NCBI GenBank assembly: GCA_903918755.1
Contig: CAIXFN010000098.1
Span: 1-64,000 of the forward strand
Reading direction: 5' to 3'
Origin: an uncultured Pedosphaera sp.
Lineage (GTDB): Bacteria > Verrucomicrobiota > Verrucomicrobiia > Limisphaerales > Pedosphaeraceae
DNA: 64,000 nt
Positions 59,426-64,000 of this stretch are shown piece after piece. The notes under the pieces are model-generated. The model worked only from the letters and a program-made list of their open reading frames with translations. It searched no databases and had not been told where the DNA came from. The position numbers and the translations under genes are program-made. Position 1 is the stretch's first letter. Every line of letters starts with the position of its first letter.

Positions 59426-61399
59426 TCAGGGAATCACGAACACATTCGAGAACGGGGAGGTCTGGCCGGAGCCGGAAACGCTGTGGGGATGGGAGATCGC
59501 CTGATAGAACGTTTGACCCGCCGGAGCAGGAATCGTGACCAGCGCGGGAACGCCGGCCGCGACGAGCGAGAAGTTGCCGTCCAGGGTGGACGCCCCATAA
59601 AGATCGTAGGGCGGATTGCCGCCCGTGAGCGAGAGGGTGGTGTTGCCGCCCGTGTGACTAAGGGCGGTGATGGTGGGCCCATCAATGATATAGGTGGCGG
59701 CGATGGTCACCGCCGTGCCATGGGGAATGCCCAGGCTGGCGATGTTGAAGGTGAATTGACCTTCCGCCGGATTTGAATCCGCCGGCGACTTCACGGCGAA
59801 GGCTCCCAGCCATTTGCGACCCTGCGGGGCGTCCCCGGGCGCCGTGTCCGCCTGGTAGAGATCCACCACCACGCGCATCGTGTTGGCGACCCGGAGCCCG
59901 CAGGAACCGGTGAGGGTCGTGGTGGTTGTGCCCGCGCCGATGACCGGAATGATGTTCATCGAATCCACGCTGATATCGATAAAATTGGCATAGGTATCCT
60001 GGCCGGCGGCGGGACTCTGACCGTCCCCGAGCGGAGGCGTGCTGTAATTCGCCGAGAGGGTATTCACCAGGGAATTGCCGCGCAGGGAAACATAATGCGC
60101 GGCGGTCTTTTGGCCGGTGTCAAAGTCGAAGAGGCGGGCATCGACCACCGTATTGCCTTCCAGGGCGTCGCTGACGCCGTTGAAGTCGCTGCCGAAACGC
60201 ACCCCGCCGTTGTCCCGGTTGAAATGATGCACCAGGCGGGTCAATGTGCCGACGCCGAAGGAGTTGCCGTGGATATCGACCCCGAAGGTATTGCCGGCAT
60301 AGATGCTATCGCCCTGTGAGCCATAGAAATAGACGTCGATTCCCCCGGCGGCGTAGGAGCCGAACACATTGCCTTCATCCGCATCGTTGACACCATCCCC
60401 ATCGGTGCCGATCAAAATGTCGTGGGAGCCTCCGAATTCCACAAACGCATCGCCTTGCTGGTCGCCGCCGTTCAGGGTGGAGATATCCGCGAGGGTAACG
60501 CCATCGGGGAGAACACCCCAGAAATTGCCGGAAACCCGGAGCGGACCGCCCTGGGAATCCAAGCCGTATCCCGTGACGAAGACGTTAAACTCGGCGCGGG
60601 GATTGGTTGAACCCGCCGCGACTCCGATGGTGCCGGGGCCAGGTTGGTTCTGCACGTTGGGAAAGCCGGGGGTGCCATTGGTGCCGGTATTGTAAGTGGC
60701 GATGCAGATGGCGGGAGAGGCCACGGTGGTGCCATCCGGCATGTAGGCCACCTGCCGGGTGGCCGGATCCACGCCAAACCAACAACCGCTGATGTGAAAA
60801 TTCTGGCAGCGTTGGTCGCTGACGTCGGGGGCATCCATTGCGAAACAGATGGTTTTGCAATCCCCGCCGGATTCCTGGCTGGTCGAAGTGGAGGGGGCCG
60901 CCAGGAATGAGATGCCGCGAACCCACGCGTTGCTGGCCCGGAAGAAGCCGAGGATGGCCTGTTCGCTGTCGCCGAAACCAAACTTGGGATACGGGATTCC
61001 CGCGAAAGTGCTGCAGGCCGTATACATGGACAAGGCATTGCCGTTTACGGAACTGAGGCAAATCATGAGCTGCGCGTTGTTGGCTTCATGAAGCGAAGCC
61101 GTGTTCGGGGATGCGATCGAGCCCGTTTGATGCTGGCTATATCCGTCAATGGTGATGTTGTTCTTGGTGATCAACGGGTAGCCGTCCGGCGGGGTCTCGA
61201 TGGTATGAACCCCGGGGCCCGGGATGGCGAAGTTGATGGTGTCGCCGTCGGCGAGAAGTTGAAGGGCGTAAACCAGATTGGTCTGGCCGGTGCCGAAATC
61301 CGTGTTGTCAACCGTGTTGACAATAATGGTTTTTGCGCTGGCAATGCCGACGAAAGCAGCAAATGCCGCACCCGCAAGGGACATGGTACGTCTGTTCAT
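59426..61399 (-). CDS. Secreted beta-helix-like hypothetical protein
   Basis: A 657-residue protein with signal peptide MNRRTMSLAGAAFAAFVGIASA. The start of the mature part, TIIVNTVDNTDFGTGQTNLVYALQLL, then INFAIPGPGVHTIETP and ITIDGYSQ, matches the opening of right-handed beta-helix CSLREA-type surface proteins. Cysteines cluster at about residues 110-215 (CKTICF, QRCQNFHISGCWFG). The middle has repeated Asp/Gly/Asn turns (GTDGDGVNDADEGNVFG). The end resembles other secreted proteins here. Function unknown. A strong hairpin follows the stop. Confidence 0.8.
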   Translation of the reverse strand: MNRRTMSLAGAAFAAFVGIASAKTIIVNTVDNTDFGTGQTNLVYALQLLADGDTINFAIPGPGVHTIETPPDGYPLITKNNITIDGYSQHQTGSIASPNTASLHEANNAQLMICLSSVNGNALSMYTACSTFAGIPYPKFGFGDSEQAILGFFRASNAWVRGISFLAAPSTSTSQESGGDCKTICFAMDAPDVSDQRCQNFHISGCWFGVDPATRQVAYMPDGTTVASPAICIATYNTGTNGTPGFPNVQNQPGPGTIGVAAGSTNPRAEFNVFVTGYGLDSQGGPLRVSGNFWGVLPDGVTLADISTLNGGDQQGDAFVEFGGSHDILIGTDGDGVNDADEGNVFGSYAAGGIDVYFYGSQGDSIYAGNTFGVDIHGNSFGVGTLTRLVHHFNRDNGGVRFGSDFNGVSDALEGNTVVDARLFDFDTGQKTAAHYVSLRGNSLVNTLSANYSTPPLGDGQSPAAGQDTYANFIDISVDSMNIIPVIGAGTTTTTLTGSCGLRVANTMRVVVDLYQADTAPGDAPQGRKWLGAFAVKSPADSNPAEGQFTFNIASLGIPHGTAVTIAATYIIDGPTITALSHTGGNTTLSLTGGNPPYDLYGASTLDGNFSLVAAGVPALVTIPAPAGQTFYQAISHPHSVSGSGQTSPFSNVFVIP

Positions 61400-61571
61400 A
61401 GGTAGGTTGTTCCGAAAGGTAAAGTGGTCAGTCGCTACTTTACCCGAAACACCATGGAAGTCAACCCCGAATTACCCTCCGGAATTGCTTTTTGCAGAAC
61501 AAATCCAGCCGACCATCGGGTTGGTGCTTCGTCGATCTTCCGCATCCCCGGGGGTGGTCGGGAAGGGGGTG

Positions 61572-62840
61572 TCAGTGTCCGGACGCTGTCGGAGCGGGTG
61601 ATTCGGTGATAAATTTCAGGGCTTCCTGGACCAGGATTTCGCCGGTGCGCTCGCCCAGGCTCGTGCGGGAAATGTACGCGTAGCGTTTGAAGCTATCAAA
61701 ATCCTCCTTGGTAAGAATGTAACCGAACGCATCGTTGGTCAGGCCAAACAGGAGGTTATGGGTTCCCCGCATCTTGCGCTTGAGATAGTAACCAACATTC
61801 GGCAAGGCTTCGCCGGGGATGGTCAGGATCTGGGCATTGCCAATGTTGAGCAGATTAAATTGGGTGGTCAGTTTGCCTTCGGCAGCGCCCGGGGCTTCCT
61901 TGCCGCCCGGCAATTCCTTCAGCAAGGCGCGCATCAAGGGCGAATCCACGGGCAGGGTTAACGGCCGGGAGGCGCAATAAAGCTTGGGCTCGGTCTGCAC
62001 CGGTGCGGCCGCGATAATGCGCAAGGCTTCGTTCGCCAGCAATTCACCGATCCGGATGCATTCCGCCCAGTCGCGCGCCTCATTGCCGCCCGCAAGGCGG
62101 TTGTCAGCCGTTACCATGCCGCCTTGGGCGCTGTTCATGAAGATGCCCGTGCCGCCTCCTTGGGCCGCGATGCGATCATACAGGGGCCCGATGAGGTCGG
62201 GGCTGCAAATGCCCTTGCCGTTCCCGATGACTTCCGGATGGATGGCATAATTGACCAGGGTGGCGATCGGATGGCCGGAGACATCCAATGCCTGAATCAC
62301 GACGCAACGGGGATCATATAACTGTTCGGCATAATAGTTATAGGCGATTTTCCCTTTCGCTTCGTCCGTGGCAATCTTGAGTTTCGCCGGTTGCAAGTTG
62401 GTCACGGCCTGCCGGATCGCAGTGGCCATGCGTTGACAGACCAGTTCCAGGTATTTCGGATCGCTGGCGGTGCCGCCCTGGCCATCGGGAAAACCGTAGC
62501 AATCGGGCGCGCTATGAGTGTGCGTGGCGCCGATGAGGATGTTTTGCGGCGGAATTTCCGGCACCGCGGCGCGCACCAGGTTGCCCAGCGCCGCGGGAAA
62601 GCCCAGAAAATCGGCACTGACGATTGCCACCCGGGTGCCTTCCTGCTCAAGCACCAGGGCACGGACGGTCAATTCACCGGCCTTGTGAGTGGCGGGATGG
62701 GACGGTCCCACGCCGCCGCTGACGGGCAACAAGGGGTCCGGAGTAACATTTTGCACGGCGATACCCGCGCGGAAGGCGGCGGGGGAATTGAGCAGGGAGG
62801 CGCCGAGAACGCACAACAAGGTGAATAATCGTAAGATCAT
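61572..62840 (-). CDS. Neutral/alkaline ceramidase-like secreted hydrolase
   Basis: A 422-residue protein with a signal peptide (MILRLFTLLCVLGASLLNSPAA). The N-terminal half has the family's metal-site motif ATHTHSAPD at residues 106-113 (His107, His109), preceded by VRALVLEQEGTRVAIVSADFLG as in neutral ceramidases, and the equivalent of their GD-x-SPN motif appears as MNSAQGGM. It lacks the C-terminal domain of the larger ceramidases and is short for them, so the substrate may be another lipid or amide. ATG at 62840 starts the signal peptide. Divergent from the GH84 gene. Confidence 0.82.
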   Translation of the reverse strand: MILRLFTLLCVLGASLLNSPAAFRAGIAVQNVTPDPLLPVSGGVGPSHPATHKAGELTVRALVLEQEGTRVAIVSADFLGFPAALGNLVRAAVPEIPPQNILIGATHTHSAPDCYGFPDGQGGTASDPKYLELVCQRMATAIRQAVTNLQPAKLKIATDEAKGKIAYNYYAEQLYDPRCVVIQALDVSGHPIATLVNYAIHPEVIGNGKGICSPDLIGPLYDRIAAQGGGTGIFMNSAQGGMVTADNRLAGGNEARDWAECIRIGELLANEALRIIAAAPVQTEPKLYCASRPLTLPVDSPLMRALLKELPGGKEAPGAAEGKLTTQFNLLNIGNAQILTIPGEALPNVGYYLKRKMRGTHNLLFGLTNDAFGYILTKEDFDSFKRYAYISRTSLGERTGEILVQEALKFITESPAPTASGH

Positions 62841-63035
62841 AGTGCCGGCAAATGGGGTTCGATCGCAGTTGACCAGAAGCGGACCCGATTGACAACACCA
62901 ATCGCGACACCCTAATCCGCAAGCCGCCCGGCTCATGACTAACCCCGGCCCCAGGCTCATTTATCCGGCTTGGGATTGAGGCTTGTCAGGGCATTGGCGG
63001 AAGTCATAGTCTGCGTGAGTTACCGCAGACAACGC

Positions 63036-64000
63036 ATGGCAAAGCACGAGAGCAATCACTTTCTAGCGGGTGTAATCGAAGGGTTTTACGGCCAGCCGTG
63101 GACGCCGGAGGAACGCCAGGAACTCTTTCAGTGGATGGCTGCCTGGGGGCTGAACACCTATCTTTACGCGCCCAAGGGGGACTTGCACCAGCGCGCCACG
63201 TGGCGGGAACTTTATTCCGCCGGAGCCATCGCTGGTTTCCGGGACTTGCTCACCGATTGCCGGCAGCGACAAGTGCGTTTCTTTTATGCACTCAGTCCGG
63301 GATTGGACATTCGCTACCATGAGTCGGCCGACTGGGAGCATATCCAGCGGCGTTTTTCCCAAATGCGGGAGCTCGGCTGCCAGGGGTTTGCGCTCCTTTT
63401 TGATGACATTCCCGACCGGATGGAGGCGGAGGCTCTGGCGCGGTTTGGTTCGTTGGCCGGAGCGCAAAGCGCGGTGGCCAATGCGGTGTTCCGATGGCTG
63501 CGCGAACAGGATCCGGCGGCCAGTCTGCTTTTTTGCCCAACGCCTTATTGCGGAAGAATGGTGGCGCATCAGCATGGCGGCGAGGGGTATCTCGCCATCC
63601 TGGGGCGTGAGTTGGCGACAGAAATCGACATCCTTTGGACCGGTCCAGAGATCATTTCCCGCGAGATCACCGTGGCTCACATCCGGGAACTCGCCGAGCT
63701 CCTGCGGCGGAAGCCAGTCATTTGGGACAACCTGCACGCCAACGATTACGATGGCCACCGCTGCTTTTGCGGACCGTATGCCGGGCGGCCGCCGGAACTG
63801 CGGGCGGAAGTCCGGGGCTTGCTGAGCAATCCGAATTCGGAGTTTCCGTTGAATTTCATTCCCCTGCGCACGCTCGGGTCGTTTGTTCACGCCGGCGAAG
63901 CCTGGGATCCCCGGGCCGCTTATAACGAAGCGTTGCAGGAGTGGTGGCCGCGCTTTGCTACTGGCGGAGCGTCCATTCCGTTGGCGGATCTCCGGTTCTT
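63036..64000 (+). CDS. GH84 beta-N-acetylglucosaminidase (partial, runs off the window)
   Basis: About 321 residues are visible from ATG 63036. The start of the family, FLAGVIEGFYGQPWTPEER at residues 9-27, is followed by NTYLYAPKGD, FALLFDDIPD with the catalytic Asp pair (123 and 124), and WTGPEIISREIT and PVIWDNLHANDY, the later substrate-binding blocks. GH84 enzymes remove beta-linked N-acetylglucosamine through substrate-assisted catalysis. No signal peptide is visible at this start, so it is probably cytoplasmic unless the true start lies upstream. The frame stays open to the last base. Confidence 0.92.
   Translation, partial: MAKHESNHFLAGVIEGFYGQPWTPEERQELFQWMAAWGLNTYLYAPKGDLHQRATWRELYSAGAIAGFRDLLTDCRQRQVRFFYALSPGLDIRYHESADWEHIQRRFSQMRELGCQGFALLFDDIPDRMEAEALARFGSLAGAQSAVANAVFRWLREQDPAASLLFCPTPYCGRMVAHQHGGEGYLAILGRELATEIDILWTGPEIISREITVAHIRELAELLRRKPVIWDNLHANDYDGHRCFCGPYAGRPPELRAEVRGLLSNPNSEFPLNFIPLRTLGSFVHAGEAWDPRAAYNEALQEWWPRFATGGASIPLADLRF

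Overview
The window looks like chromosomal DNA from a Verrucomicrobiota bacterium, probably of the Pedosphaera/Limisphaera (subdivision 3) group. The evidence is its composition (high GC) and its families: PEP-CTERM and VPE-CTERM sorting tails, Gloeo/Verruco (TIGR03803) repeats, autotransporter-associated beta-strand repeats, GYF_2 proteins with pseudopilin-like tails, very large secreted beta-helix proteins, and many secreted hydrolases. The assignment is by family recognition only; no rRNA or tRNA gene was seen.

Layout. 1-9 kb: the lysine-rich end of an unknown protein, pyrF, a four-gene membrane operon (three GYF_2 proteins and a DUF2752 protein), a conserved cytoplasmic protein, an ABC ATPase, a small secreted protein, and a secreted serine hydrolase fused to a NamZ/DUF1343 muramidase-like domain. 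9-17.3 kb: two PEP/VPE-CTERM surface proteins, a divergent sugar ABC gene pair (binding protein and ATPase, no permease seen), gmd and a Gloeo/Verruco repeat protein. 17.9-29.9 kb: comM, followed by two successive insert-like segments. Each ends in another copy of the comM 3' end. The first carries a C39-peptidase/RHS protein and a secreted protein with 660-bp tandem repeats. The second carries a truncated AAA ATPase and a VIT1/CCC1-like transporter. 30-34.3 kb: a cytoplasmic histidine kinase, a lipoprotein-like truncated hemoglobin, an AsmA-like protein coupled to a YihY/BrkB membrane protein.

34.7-53.4 kb: a 4,774-residue secreted beta-helix protein preceded, on the same strand, by a receiver-only protein, a NarL-type regulator and a propeller-type sensor kinase. 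53.6-64 kb: a 51-residue membrane peptide, an acetylesterase/glycoside hydrolase fusion, a CPBP protease reading frame broken by two single-base homopolymer changes, two more secreted proteins, a ceramidase-like enzyme, and the start of a GH84 beta-N-acetylglucosaminidase that runs off the end.

Taken together the window suits a polysaccharide- and glycan-degrading heterotroph with a heavy investment in surface proteins. The most unusual feature is the comM locus: the 3' end of the gene occurs three times, in register and diverged mainly at third codon positions, as if successive insertions replaced the end of the gene each time and left the old end downstream.
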